64,000 nucleotides of DNA from Desulfobacterales bacterium. GTDB lineage: Bacteria > Desulfobacterota > Desulfobacteria > Desulfobacterales > JAHEIW01. Below are positions 1-7,911 of this stretch, in pieces. The position numbers were made by a program, and so were the translations under genes. The notes under the pieces were generated by a model. It had not been told where the DNA came from, ran no database searches, and saw only the letters and a program-made list of their open reading frames with translations. The stretch lies in NCBI GenBank assembly GCA_030066985.1, contig JASJAN010000014.1:25626-89625 (forward strand). Reading direction: 5' to 3'. Position 1 is the stretch's first letter. Each line of letters opens with the position of its first letter.

Positions 1-132
1 TGTCAGCACCCGGTCGCCTTTTGCGGCCAGCTCCCGGGCCAGCCGAAACATCAGGGCCGTTTTGCCGCCGGCGCCCACGATGCTGATCACACCGCCATTG
101 TTTAAGCTCAGGCTATGCCGTAGTGACGTCAT
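1..132 (-). CDS. yqeC: YqeC-type selenium-dependent hydroxylase accessory protein, N-terminal part
   Basis: The gene runs off the left edge, so only 44 codons from the ATG at 132 are visible. They encode a P-loop-like stretch with GGVISIVGAGGKTALMFRLA, typical of the YqeC family, whose genes accompany selenium-dependent molybdenum hydroxylases. The function is known only genetically, in maturation of the labile selenium cofactor. yqeB follows on the same strand upstream, and a molybdenum hydroxylase trimer lies 8 kb away, which supports the call. The exact biochemical role is uncertain. Confidence 0.75.
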   Translation of the reverse strand, partial: MTSLRHSLSLNNGGVISIVGAGGKTALMFRLARELAAKGDRVLT

Positions 133-389
133 TGTCGGGTTTCGTGCTCCAAGTCTAATTCAGGTTTCAGGTGTTCCGTCGCAGGCGGATTCAGGTGTCA
201 GCACATAAATGGTTTCAGGTGTCGGGCCTTCGCCGCGCCGAAGCGGCTACGTCCGCGCAGGCAGGTGTCAGGTATCAGTAGATGTATTGCTGAAACCACA
301 AAATATTGAAAGCATTGCGACCGTAAATGCTGCTAAGTAACAAAGGTCCGGAACTGGCCACCGAAGGCCTGACACCTAACACCTGAACA
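133..389. repeat. Intergenic inverted element of GGTGTCAGG-type words
   Basis: The gap between yqeC and yqeB holds repeated variants of CAGGTTTCAGGTGTC (about 163-227 and 261-280). Near 369-388 the same word appears inverted as CCTGACACCTAACACCTGAA. The phrase GGCCACCGAAGGCCTGA just before the right arm recurs at 35037-35052. The same words also precede yqeB near 1240-1258. This is one of several intergenic hairpin families in the window. Confidence 0.7.
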
Positions 390-1232
390 CTAATTGTAGA
401 CCCTTAAGATAGCTTCCAAAACCGATCCAGAAATGGCCCGTGCTTTATCGGAAATCGTATGGCAGTAATGCGCATCTCCCCGGGGGTCGATATCACCGAT
501 TTTTAACCCCTGCTTCACATGCGAAGCACTTCGAATCAAACCACGCAGCACACCATCGATTTGCGCCCGTACGATTTGTGATGCAATGGTGCCGATTCGA
601 TCTCCTTTTTTGACGGGATCACCAATAGAATATGCGGCTTTAAATTCACCGTCACAGGGAGCTCGCAAAACCCTTTCTTCGGTATAGCCGCTGATCTCAC
701 CCGGTATGCCCGTATTGGGCTCAGCACTGCCGGCCGTTATAATCCTGCCCAGGTGATGGCCCCGCTGCGTTTCAACCACCAGATGGACATCCTGACCGGC
801 AGCAAACCCGGGACCCAGCCCGATGACCAGTGGCGCCTCATCCATACGGGTGCCCAGATTATGTTTCGCCAGGATGGCATCGATGACCACATCGGGTTGG
901 ATACCAGCGAGCAATTTCCAGTCGGGATCGACGCTGACTGCCAGTTGACTTTTCTGCCAGCAAACGCGCACTGAATCGATGTTATCTGCCCGCTTGGCGG
1001 TCACATCTTCGACAATTTGCTGCCCGTCAACCACAGCCTCACAAAATGACACCGCACGCCTGACAGCCAGAGGCGCAGCGGTTTCCAGCATCAGGATCTG
1101 GCGCATATGGGACCGATACAGTCGCCAGGCAACTGCACTGGCCATCTCCCCTGCCCCCTTGATCACCACTATTAAGTCACTCAATTTTTGGTTTCGTGAT
1201 CTTAGTTTAGATTCAGTCATATTGGCTATCAA
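390..1232 (-). CDS. yqeB: YqeB-type selenium-dependent molybdenum hydroxylase system protein
   Basis: The 280-residue product has an N-terminal nucleotide-binding-like segment (VVIKGAGEMASAVAWRL), then VIDAILAKHNLGT and GLGPGF, a signature of the EF2563/YqeB family. The C-terminal third resembles a biotinyl/lipoyl-like fold (RAPCDGEF...GDPVKKGDRIG). Family members co-occur with yqeC and selenium-dependent Mo hydroxylases and are thought to act in selenium cofactor insertion. The start at 1232 is TTG; an ATG at 1220 is equally possible, and neither has a clear ribosome binding site. The GGTGTCAGG repeat abuts the start. Confidence 0.8.
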   Translation of the reverse strand: MIANMTESKLRSRNQKLSDLIVVIKGAGEMASAVAWRLYRSHMRQILMLETAAPLAVRRAVSFCEAVVDGQQIVEDVTAKRADNIDSVRVCWQKSQLAVSVDPDWKLLAGIQPDVVIDAILAKHNLGTRMDEAPLVIGLGPGFAAGQDVHLVVETQRGHHLGRIITAGSAEPNTGIPGEISGYTEERVLRAPCDGEFKAAYSIGDPVKKGDRIGTIASQIVRAQIDGVLRGLIRSASHVKQGLKIGDIDPRGDAHYCHTISDKARAISGSVLEAILRVYN

Positions 1233-1309
1233 AACAGGTTTCGGGTGTCAGGTTTCAGTCGAAGGTGCTGACTTTTACCTCAAAAGGTAAATTTGCAAGG
1301 CCATCGCTA

Positions 1310-2008
1310 TTATTTGACCCAATCTTCATCTTCCAATTTGCGGCCGCCTTTTCCGCCGCCCTTCTCAAAATGATCGATCCATTGCCGGACACGCTCCGGC
1401 CCATAAAGTGTTTTCCATGACTCAAGAATACAATCCACCGGTATGTCGGCAAAGGTGCCATGATCTGAAATGTATTCCATAAACATTTTTTTTTCTTCAT
1501 TGTACGGCTGGAAGATGGAATCTTCCCGGCCATTGAATTCCAGCGGACTCACCTTGGCTTTGCGGCACAGTTCTTTGTTGAAGGCCGGCGTCGCCTTGAC
1601 CCAGCGTCCGTCCAGATAAAATTCGGTGAATCCGTGATAGCCAAAAATATCGGATCCCAGATACTCAAGCAGTTGTCGCGTGGCGAGATGATTGCGCACA
1701 TCGGCAAACCCGATGCGTGCCGGGATGCCACTGGCCCGACCCAGGGCGCACAACAGACCGGCTTTGCCAATACAAAAGGCCCGGCCAGTTTTTAACACAT
1801 AGCTGGAGCGGTAGTGTTCAGCCCGGTAAAACGGAATGTAGGGATCATACCAGATCGAATCTCGCACAGCATAATACAGTTTAATGGCCTTTTGCGGCGG
1901 AGAAAGATCATTGTCCTCAATGGCTGACATCGCATAATCAATAATTATCTTTGAATCAGAATCGATGATCGATGTTGCGCTCAGGTATTTTTCATGAACA
2001 GTGGTCAT
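1310..2008 (-). CDS. Transglutaminase-like domain protein
   Basis: The 232-residue protein carries a transglutaminase/protease-like core: Cys in GRAFCIGKAGLLCALGRA, His in YHGFTEFYLDGRW, and a following acidic/Asn region in KATPAFN. This matches the Cys-His-Asp/Asn triad of the bacterial transglutaminase-like superfamily, which contains mostly thiol hydrolases or amidases. There is no signal peptide, so it is probably cytosolic. A run of Gly/Lys (EKGGGKGGRK) precedes the C-terminus. The ATG at 2008 has AGGAA upstream. The substrate is unknown. Confidence 0.7.
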   Translation of the reverse strand: MTTVHEKYLSATSIIDSDSKIIIDYAMSAIEDNDLSPPQKAIKLYYAVRDSIWYDPYIPFYRAEHYRSSYVLKTGRAFCIGKAGLLCALGRASGIPARIGFADVRNHLATRQLLEYLGSDIFGYHGFTEFYLDGRWVKATPAFNKELCRKAKVSPLEFNGREDSIFQPYNEEKKMFMEYISDHGTFADIPVDCILESWKTLYGPERVRQWIDHFEKGGGKGGRKLEDEDWVK

Positions 2009-2132
2009 TTCAGATTCCTATAAAACCCTGCAAAGGTTATCAAGCAATATAAGCACAATTTAAATGCTGTATAGAAAATCGCCTTGGGCTGTGTTAGCAT
2101 CTTTCTGTTTTTTCTCATCGAAGGAGGTTGTC

Positions 2133-2465
2133 ATGTCAGCGAAAGTCATGGTTATTATATCAACAGCGGAAAAAGACAAAGCACTGACCGGAATTTTATA
2201 TGCCAAAAACGCCCAACTCAACAAGTGGGTCGATGATGTCCGGGTGATTTTTTTCGGTCCCTTTGAAAATCTGGTTTGTGAAGACCAAGATGTCCTCCAT
2301 GCCGCCACTGAATTGCTTGATCATAGTTCGCCGATTGCCTGTAAATTTTTATCCGATAAATCCGGCGCCAGCACAAAACTCGAAGACCTGGGGTTTAACG
2401 TCGAGTACGTGGGCGCCCTGATTTCCGACTCGATCAAGGCCGGATATATTCCGCTCGTCTTTTAA
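2133..2465 (+). CDS. DsrE-like small protein
   Basis: The product is 110 residues from the ATG at 2133, which has a strong AAGGAGG seven bases upstream; an in-frame ATG at 2064 is therefore not the start. The sequence (AKVMVIISTAEKDKALTGIL..., DDVRVIFFGPFENLV, LEDLGFNVEYVGALISDSIKAGYIPLVF) has the alpha/beta pattern of the DsrE/DsrF-like fold used in sulfur relay proteins. No conserved redox Cys pair is obvious (single Cys residues near LVCED and IACKF). The function is unknown. Confidence 0.55.
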   Translation: MSAKVMVIISTAEKDKALTGILYAKNAQLNKWVDDVRVIFFGPFENLVCEDQDVLHAATELLDHSSPIACKFLSDKSGASTKLEDLGFNVEYVGALISDSIKAGYIPLVF

Positions 2466-2478
2466 CCTGGGTTTTGTA

Positions 2479-2543
2479 TGAAAATAAATGAGAAATATTT
2501 TCTAAAATAAAGGATAGAATCCATTTTATCTCATTTATTTTCA
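2479..2543. terminator. 15-bp perfect inverted repeat after the DsrE-like gene
   Basis: TGAAAATAAATGAGA at 2479-2493 is repeated exactly inverted as TCTCATTTATTTTCA at 2529-2543, with a 35-base AT-rich loop that itself contains TAAAAT/ATTTTA. It begins 14 bases after the stop codon at 2465. It may be a transcript end structure, although the loop is long and no T-run follows. It could equally be a protein binding site. Confidence 0.4.
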
Positions 2544-2550
2544 CCCTCTG

Positions 2551-2653
2551 GGCGCACCGGAGGCTTCCATCTGCTGCGTTATTAAGGCCGAGGCATAGTT
2601 CGACTATAGCCTCGCCCTTAAATGCCTTGCATATGAAAACCTCCAGCGCGTCC
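2551..2653. repeat. About 100-bp imperfect palindrome
   Basis: The inner stem pairs TTAAGGCCGAGGCATAG (from 2583) with CTATAGCCTCGCCCTTAA around a TTCG-type loop. The outer arms pair GGCGCACCGGAGGCTT with AACCTCCAGCGCG. The layout resembles a large REP/BIME-like element and differs in sequence from the two palindromes near 10.3 and 55.4 kb. Confidence 0.55.
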
Positions 2654-2689
2654 AAAAATCAGGACAATTAAGAAACAGATTTTCCATTG

Positions 2690-2814
2690 CCGGCCGAAGG
2701 TCCTCGTGAAACGGGAATGAGCCGGTTTAGCCCGTTAAATAAGAATACCGTTAAATTATATCAATTTTAGCCGGTAAACGGGCCAACGGGTAACCGGCTC
2801 AACCTGTATAATTT
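2690..2814. repeat. Intergenic repeat of CCGTTA/ACGGG words (copy 1)
   Basis: The stretch contains GCCGAAGGTCCTCGTGAAAC, GAGCCGGTTTAGCCCGTT and, inverted, ACGGGCCAACGGGTAACCGG. The reverse complement of 27930-27980 matches much of 2692-2740, so these are dispersed copies of one element. With the two upstream structures this accounts for the 2466-2868 gap; no gene is seen there. Confidence 0.65.
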
Positions 2815-2880
2815 TGGCATATTCTTAGACGCACCTGATCTGCCTCTAAAAGGCTTTTATAGTAAAAGTTGGACAATAAC

Positions 2881-3504
2881 ATGATTAAAGAAATACCAAC
2901 AGCCGGAATTATTCTGGCGGCAGGCGCGTCGACACGATTCGGCCAACCCAAGCAGCTGGTGCGCTTTAAAGACCGCTATCTGATCGAGTGGGTCTTGGAT
3001 GCCGCCATACATTCAAAACTCAGCCGAATTGTTGTGGTCCTGGGCGCTTCCCACCAGAAAATTATGCAGACCCTTGATCAACAATTGCAGCACTCAAAAA
3101 TCCAGATAGAAATCAACCCGGAATTTAAACAAGGACAGAGCACTTCATTACGGGCTGGATTATCAATCGTTAAGGATCATTTTGCAGCCGTCATGTTTTT
3201 GCTCGCCGACCAGCCCATGCTGAATTCCGGAATCATCAACACTTTGCTGGAAAAATTATGGGGGTCCGATAAAGATATTTGCATTCCCACCACCTGCGGC
3301 ATAAGAAAGAACCCGACCCTATTTCGTCACCGCCTTTACGACCAGCTAATGGCCGTTAAAGGTGATATGGGTGCGCGCCAGCTTATTGAAAAAAATCCAG
3401 ACCACGTATTATCTGTTGAAATCGACGATCCAGTGTATTTTTGGGATATCGATACCCAGCAAGACATTGAGGCGCTAAAAAAACGACTCGAAAAAAATGG
3501 ATAA
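2881..3504 (+). CDS. MocA-like molybdenum cofactor nucleotidyltransferase
   Basis: The 207-residue product starts with AGIILAAGASTRFGQPKQLV, the nucleotide-binding loop of the MobA/MocA (NTP_transf_3) family, and has LADQPMLNSG in the middle, the metal-binding Asp motif of MocA. MocA transfers CMP to molybdopterin for xanthine-dehydrogenase-type enzymes, and such an enzyme is encoded at 7.9-12.0 kb. A TTG at 2869 could add four residues; ATG 2881 is preferred because no ribosome binding site favours the longer form. The gene converges with the RdhA-like gene. Confidence 0.75.
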   Translation: MIKEIPTAGIILAAGASTRFGQPKQLVRFKDRYLIEWVLDAAIHSKLSRIVVVLGASHQKIMQTLDQQLQHSKIQIEINPEFKQGQSTSLRAGLSIVKDHFAAVMFLLADQPMLNSGIINTLLEKLWGSDKDICIPTTCGIRKNPTLFRHRLYDQLMAVKGDMGARQLIEKNPDHVLSVEIDDPVYFWDIDTQQDIEALKKRLEKNG

Positions 3505-3533
3505 AACTCAGCGAATCACGCTTTGGCTTTTGA

Positions 3534-4688
3534 TCAATCAGAGTCCCAGAACTTTCCCGCCGAAACCGATTTGTCATAGCCTAAAATATCATCGACCCAG
3601 AGCAAAAACCGGTTGAAAGAGGGTGTTTTTTTTCGAACGAGAAGTCGAGAAAAGTCATGGATCTTGCCTGCTGGCTTATTAAATGGACACACACGGATAC
3701 AGTTGGCACAATCTGAGCGGTTTTTGGCCCAAAAAGAAAAACACTTTTCAGCATCCACATACCACTTGTGGGTTCCAGATTGGTTCGAAATATTAGGACC
3801 TTCAGTTGTCATTACACCGTTCGGAATCGCCCGACTCGGGCAGTACTTGGCGCATTTTTTACATGTTTGGCAGAACTCTGTTACGCCAAAAGGTCTGTAA
3901 GCGTCATAGCTGAGCGGCAGATCCGTAAACACTTTACATAGTCGAATACGAGGACCAAATTTTTCACTAATGATAAATCCCAGCCGCCCGGGCTCACCCA
4001 GACCGGCCGCCATGGCAAGCGGAACACTCAAAGCGGTATCATTGCCGCAGGGTATCGCGCGATAGCCAAGACCGCGTATAAATATGGATAATAAATTGGC
4101 GACAAAGGCCATCATCGAGTAACCCAATCCGACCTCAGCCCCTTGAATCGTGGTAGGAGATGTGCGAATTCTGTCATAGTCCATAGCAATACCCAAAACA
4201 ATTGCATTATGGCATCCATCGGGAAGTTCGATGGGATAATGTTCCCGGGTAACTGTATTATATTCGTGGGAGTAAACCCAATTCGGATGAACCCGACAGA
4301 TTCCAGTCAAATCAGCGCCAAAATAACGAGCGGCCTTTTTGATGATTCGGCTCATCTCTTCAGGCGATTCTTTGATTGGCGTGCTGGAATCCAGATACGG
4401 CTTAATTTTTATGTTCCCGCCTTCCCAGGAATAGAGTCCTGAATTACTTCGTGAGTTGCCTAGTCCGAAGCCCCACTCCAAATTCCAGGCGGCATTCTGC
4501 AGGGCATAGTCCATCTGTCGATAGCCGACTTTCTCCCTGAATTTAATATCGCGATAGAAGCGAAAACCGTGGGGCTTCATTTTCTCATCCCAGATGGATC
4601 TTTTGAACATCTCGTTTTTCTGATCAAATCGATCCAGTGGAGCAGCGAACGGCAAATCCAACGGGTATTGTTCAGATACGGATGGCAT
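3534..4688 (-). CDS. Cytosolic reductive dehalogenase-like corrinoid/Fe-S protein
   Basis: The 384-residue protein has the RdhA core. The C-terminal half carries two 4Fe-4S motifs: C273-x2-C276-x2-C279-x3-C283-P, and C316 with C327-x2-C330-x3-C334-P. GLGEPGRLGFIISEKFGPR and TDLPL are typical of RdhA. Tyr190, Asn216 and Arg249 have the same spacing (26 and 33 residues) as Tyr246, Asn272 and Arg305 of PceA as I recall them, so the catalytic site looks intact. There is no Tat signal and no RdhB anchor gene, so it should be cytosolic. It lies last in the catabolic operon, 102 bases after dctM, with AGGA before the ATG. QueG is a more distant relative and an unlikely alternative. Confidence 0.78.
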   Translation of the reverse strand: MPSVSEQYPLDLPFAAPLDRFDQKNEMFKRSIWDEKMKPHGFRFYRDIKFREKVGYRQMDYALQNAAWNLEWGFGLGNSRSNSGLYSWEGGNIKIKPYLDSSTPIKESPEEMSRIIKKAARYFGADLTGICRVHPNWVYSHEYNTVTREHYPIELPDGCHNAIVLGIAMDYDRIRTSPTTIQGAEVGLGYSMMAFVANLLSIFIRGLGYRAIPCGNDTALSVPLAMAAGLGEPGRLGFIISEKFGPRIRLCKVFTDLPLSYDAYRPFGVTEFCQTCKKCAKYCPSRAIPNGVMTTEGPNISNQSGTHKWYVDAEKCFSFWAKNRSDCANCIRVCPFNKPAGKIHDFSRLLVRKKTPSFNRFLLWVDDILGYDKSVSAGKFWDSD

Positions 4689-4790
4689 AACATTTTTCCT
4701 TTAATAAGCTGGTCTCAATTGGGGTGGCAATTAACAGGGCATAAACTGGTTCGGCTGCGCCTGTCTTCCGTATTTATGGGATGACACCTA

Positions 4791-6095
4791 TCAGCGCATA
4801 AGATTCGGTATGATCAATACAATTTGGGGGAACACAATTAAAATGATCGTGCAAACGATACACGCCAATAGGAAAAAGGACGCGCTCATGAATATGGTAC
4901 CCAAATTTATTTCTGGCGCCAGCGCTTTGACCACAAAAATATTAACACCCACCGGCGGAGTGATCGCCCCCATAGTGGTAACCATGGTGATAATGATGGC
5001 AAACCAAATGGGATCAAATCCCAGCGCTTTTCCCAGCGGGAAAAAGATGGGGATGGTCAGCACCAGAAATCCAAGGGCGTCCACAAAACAGCCACCAATC
5101 AAATAAATCAATAATATAATTGCCAAAATGGCATATGGCGAGATTGGCAATGAAGCCGCAAAATCAGCCACAAGGAACGGAAGTCGTGTAATCGCCAAAA
5201 AGCGGCCAAAGATCAATGCGCCTGTGACAAGCATAAACGCCATGCAGGAGATTTTCAGGGTTTCTTTGAGTGAATTGATCAGACCCTTTAAGGTTAGTTT
5301 GCGGGTGGGAAGCGTTACAATTAATGTCAGTAAAACACCAGCCGCACCCGCTTCAGTGGGGGTAAAGATACCGGCATACAATCCCCCTATAACGAGCACA
5401 AAAATGGATAAAGCTTCCAAAACTCCGGAGAGCGATTTAAACTTTTCTTTGATACCCGTCTTGGGGCCGGCCGGTCCGAAATCGGGATTGATTCTGCACA
5501 AGATCACAATGGTAAGGACGAACAAAAATCCCAGGAGGATAGCCGGCAGTATACCGCCCAAAAAAAGCTTTATGATGGATTGTTCAGTCTGCAAACCGAT
5601 AATAATCAGCAAAACACTGGGCGGCATGACAGTTCCCAGGGTTCCACCAGTAACAACCGTCCCTGTGCTTAACCGCGTATCATAATTGTACTTTTTCATT
5701 TGCGGCAGCGCAATGGCCGCCATGGTTGCAGCTGTAGCAGTGTTGGATCCGCAAATAGCGGCAAAAAATTCGTCTGCGGCAATGGTGGCAATCGCCAGAC
5801 CACCACGCCAGTGCCCCACCCATTTATATGCAGTATTGTAAAGCTTTTCAGCGATACCGGAATTAAACGCCAGATATCCCATCAAGATGAAAAGGGGGAT
5901 AACCGTTAGACCGTACTTGGAAAAAGTACCCCAGACGTCCGTGCCGACCATTGCGAAAGCAGCTTTAAAAGATACCAGATAGGCAAACCCGCAGAAACCC
6001 ACAACAGCCATGGCAAAGCCCACCGGCATCCCCAAAAAGAACAATATCAAAAGCAGGATGACAATTCCGAGGATGCCGACAAGTTCAGGGCTCAT
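4791..6095 (-). CDS. dctM: TRAP transporter large membrane subunit DctM
   Basis: This is a 434-residue, highly hydrophobic protein of the DctM family with about a dozen membrane segments, forming the sodium-coupled channel of a TRAP uptake system. Motifs include FAAICGSNTATAATMAAIALP, GGTLGTVMPPSVLLIIIGL, FTPTEAGAAGV and TPPVGVNIFVV. The start at 6095 overlaps the dctQ stop by 11 bases (ATGAGCCCTGA), which indicates translational coupling; an in-frame ATG at 6140 would overlap far more. Its place in the operon suggests that it imports the aromatic acid degraded by the surrounding enzymes. Confidence 0.9.
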   Translation of the reverse strand: MSPELVGILGIVILLLILFFLGMPVGFAMAVVGFCGFAYLVSFKAAFAMVGTDVWGTFSKYGLTVIPLFILMGYLAFNSGIAEKLYNTAYKWVGHWRGGLAIATIAADEFFAAICGSNTATAATMAAIALPQMKKYNYDTRLSTGTVVTGGTLGTVMPPSVLLIIIGLQTEQSIIKLFLGGILPAILLGFLFVLTIVILCRINPDFGPAGPKTGIKEKFKSLSGVLEALSIFVLVIGGLYAGIFTPTEAGAAGVLLTLIVTLPTRKLTLKGLINSLKETLKISCMAFMLVTGALIFGRFLAITRLPFLVADFAASLPISPYAILAIILLIYLIGGCFVDALGFLVLTIPIFFPLGKALGFDPIWFAIIITMVTTMGAITPPVGVNIFVVKALAPEINLGTIFMSASFFLLACIVCTIILIVFPQIVLIIPNLMR

Positions 6096-6594
6096 TGACC
6101 GTTCCCCTGATTTCCAATATGGATTTAAGAAAGTCCACAAAAAACGTAAACGCCAGAACTAAACATCCCAGGGCAACGGCGTATGTGAACGGATAGTAGA
6201 CGATTTGCAGTGTCTCGGTAACCTCCCCGGTTTCCCAGAGGGTAGTGGCGTATTTGAAAACCTGCCAGGTCACAATTCCAAAGAAAAACATACAAATTAA
6301 ATAATTCACCGCATTTAGGATTTTTTGGGTTTTCTTTGAAAATCGCAACACCACTATATCGACGGCGATGTGACTGCCTTTGCTTTGGGCATAAGCCAGA
6401 GCAAAAGCGGTTACGACCGCACCGAAGTATCCCATTAGTTCAAATGTGCCGCGAATGGGAAGCCAGAATAGTCGTACAATAATGTTGGCGCCTGTTATGG
6501 TAATCATGGCGATTAAAAACAGGCCTGCTATCCATAAAAGTGCTTTATTCAGGAAACGGCTTAACTTTTCTAGCACACCCATGGGTTCATCCAA
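6085..6594 (-). CDS. dctQ: TRAP transporter small membrane subunit DctQ
   Basis: The 169-residue protein has four predicted membrane segments (ALLWIAGLFLIAMITITGAN, ELMGYFGAVVTAFALAYAQ, ILNAVNYLICMFFFGIVTW, AVALGCLVLAFTFFVDFL) as in DctQ. AYAQSKGSHIAVDIV is the family's typical central motif. The start at 6594 is TTG; ATG at 6582 is a good alternative that removes four residues. It lies between dctP and dctM in the standard TRAP order. The 209-base gap to dctP (6595-6803) shows no clear repeat or promoter. Confidence 0.88.
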   Translation of the reverse strand: MDEPMGVLEKLSRFLNKALLWIAGLFLIAMITITGANIIVRLFWLPIRGTFELMGYFGAVVTAFALAYAQSKGSHIAVDIVVLRFSKKTQKILNAVNYLICMFFFGIVTWQVFKYATTLWETGEVTETLQIVYYPFTYAVALGCLVLAFTFFVDFLKSILEIRGTVNEP

Positions 6595-6803
6595 TTATCG
6601 TTAGATGATTTGCATGCAGCCTTCGCTGAAAAAGGGCTGATGTACCATGACAGCGACGTTCATCAAAACATACGGACGCTCTCTCCACCACCCCCGCTGA
6701 GGCGAGCACTAAAGCCCGCCTCTATATGTATGGGTTGATGGTGTTCGTCGGCATGTACTCAGTAAAACGGGATTACTTCATCCGCTATTTATATCCAACC
6801 GAT

Positions 6804-7823
6804 CTATTGATTTTTCTCCATAAAGGCCTTAATATCGGCCACGATAGCCTCTGCCGGATAACCTTTCTTTTTGGCATCGGCAATCCAGCCGGTCATAATC
6901 GGATCAAGCAGACCGTTCCACTTCGCTTTTTGTTCTTTAGAAAGGGTGATCACTTCCACCCCCTGGGTTTTCTTTGACCATTCGACGGATTCGATGATGT
7001 GATTGTCCATGTAGTTGCCGGTCCATTCCGCATGTTCCCGCGCCATATCTGCCATTACTTTCTGGACGTCTTTTGGCAAAGAATTCCATTTGTCCAGGTT
7101 CATGACAACCGAGAAAGGATAGATGACCGCATCCGTCATGGTGACATATTTGCAAATCTCGGCAAATTTAAAATCTTTCATCACTTCCAGAGATGAAAAC
7201 AGGCCTTTGACGACACCTTTCTGCAAGGCTTCAGGGGTCGCGGACATCGGCATACCGATCTGGTTGGCCCCCCAGGCTTTCAGGGTTTTGGCCGCACCGC
7301 CTGAGGCCCTCAAATCCAAACCGTTCAGATCAGCCAACGATCTGACTGGCACCTTGGACATGATATTGGAAGGACCGGAGGTGTACATGCACAGAACCTT
7401 CACTTTTGCAAAAGATTTGGGTTGGTATTTGGAGTATAAATCCCAAAGTGTCAGGCTGGCCACACGCGCATTGGGAAATCCAAAAGGCAAGCTCGTCGCA
7501 TTGGTTATCACAAAACGGCCCGGTTGATAGGCCATGACAAGCGTTCCAATATCAGCCGTACCGGCGATAACGCCATCCATCATATTTTTGGCTCCCAGCA
7601 GCGTGCCACCGTGAAAGGCGTCGATCTTGACTTTGCCGCCGGTGCGCTTTTCCACTTCTGCGATCCATCTTTCTAGCTGCACCCCGACAAAGGTCTTTGC
7701 AGGCGCAAACTGGGCGTAACTTAACTTGATCGGTTCCGCCTGGGCAGAGGTCAGCATAAAGAAGCTAAAGACCATAAACAATGCCATCATAAAACCAACG
7801 ACAACGCGTAACTGCTTTTTCAT
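6804..7823 (-). CDS. dctP: TRAP transporter solute-binding protein DctP
   Basis: From the ATG at 7823, preceded by AAGGAGGG, the product is 339 residues with a signal peptide (KKQLRVVVGFMMALFMVFSF ending TSAQA). The mature part is a DctP/TRAP periplasmic receptor: KLSYAQFAPAKTFVG, GKVKIDAFHGGTLLGAKNM, ADIGTL, LPFGFPNA, LDLRASGG, and PMSATPEALQKGVVKGLFSS. The Arg in the LRASGG region is the usual carboxylate-binding residue. It should capture an organic acid in the periplasm. The gene lies 88 bases after the molybdenum hydroxylase large subunit. Confidence 0.9.
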   Translation of the reverse strand: MKKQLRVVVGFMMALFMVFSFFMLTSAQAEPIKLSYAQFAPAKTFVGVQLERWIAEVEKRTGGKVKIDAFHGGTLLGAKNMMDGVIAGTADIGTLVMAYQPGRFVITNATSLPFGFPNARVASLTLWDLYSKYQPKSFAKVKVLCMYTSGPSNIMSKVPVRSLADLNGLDLRASGGAAKTLKAWGANQIGMPMSATPEALQKGVVKGLFSSLEVMKDFKFAEICKYVTMTDAVIYPFSVVMNLDKWNSLPKDVQKVMADMAREHAEWTGNYMDNHIIESVEWSKKTQGVEVITLSKEQKAKWNGLLDPIMTGWIADAKKKGYPAEAIVADIKAFMEKNQ

Positions 7824-7911
7824 TTTTATACCCTCCTTTTTGCGTTTGGGTAATGATGTCCATTTCAAATGGCGCATCTTACCAGCTACGAATAATTGAT
7901 AGCGTAACCTT

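Noticed and set aside
1255..1533. Minus-strand open frame overlapping the transglutaminase gene
   Set aside because: It is a shadow of the conserved frame at 1310-2008.
3534..4688. QueG (epoxyqueuosine reductase) as the identity of the corrinoid/Fe-S protein
   Set aside because: GLGEPGRLGF...FGPR, the TDLPL segment and the Tyr/Asn/Arg spacing match RdhA; QueG motifs and the tRNA-modification context are absent.
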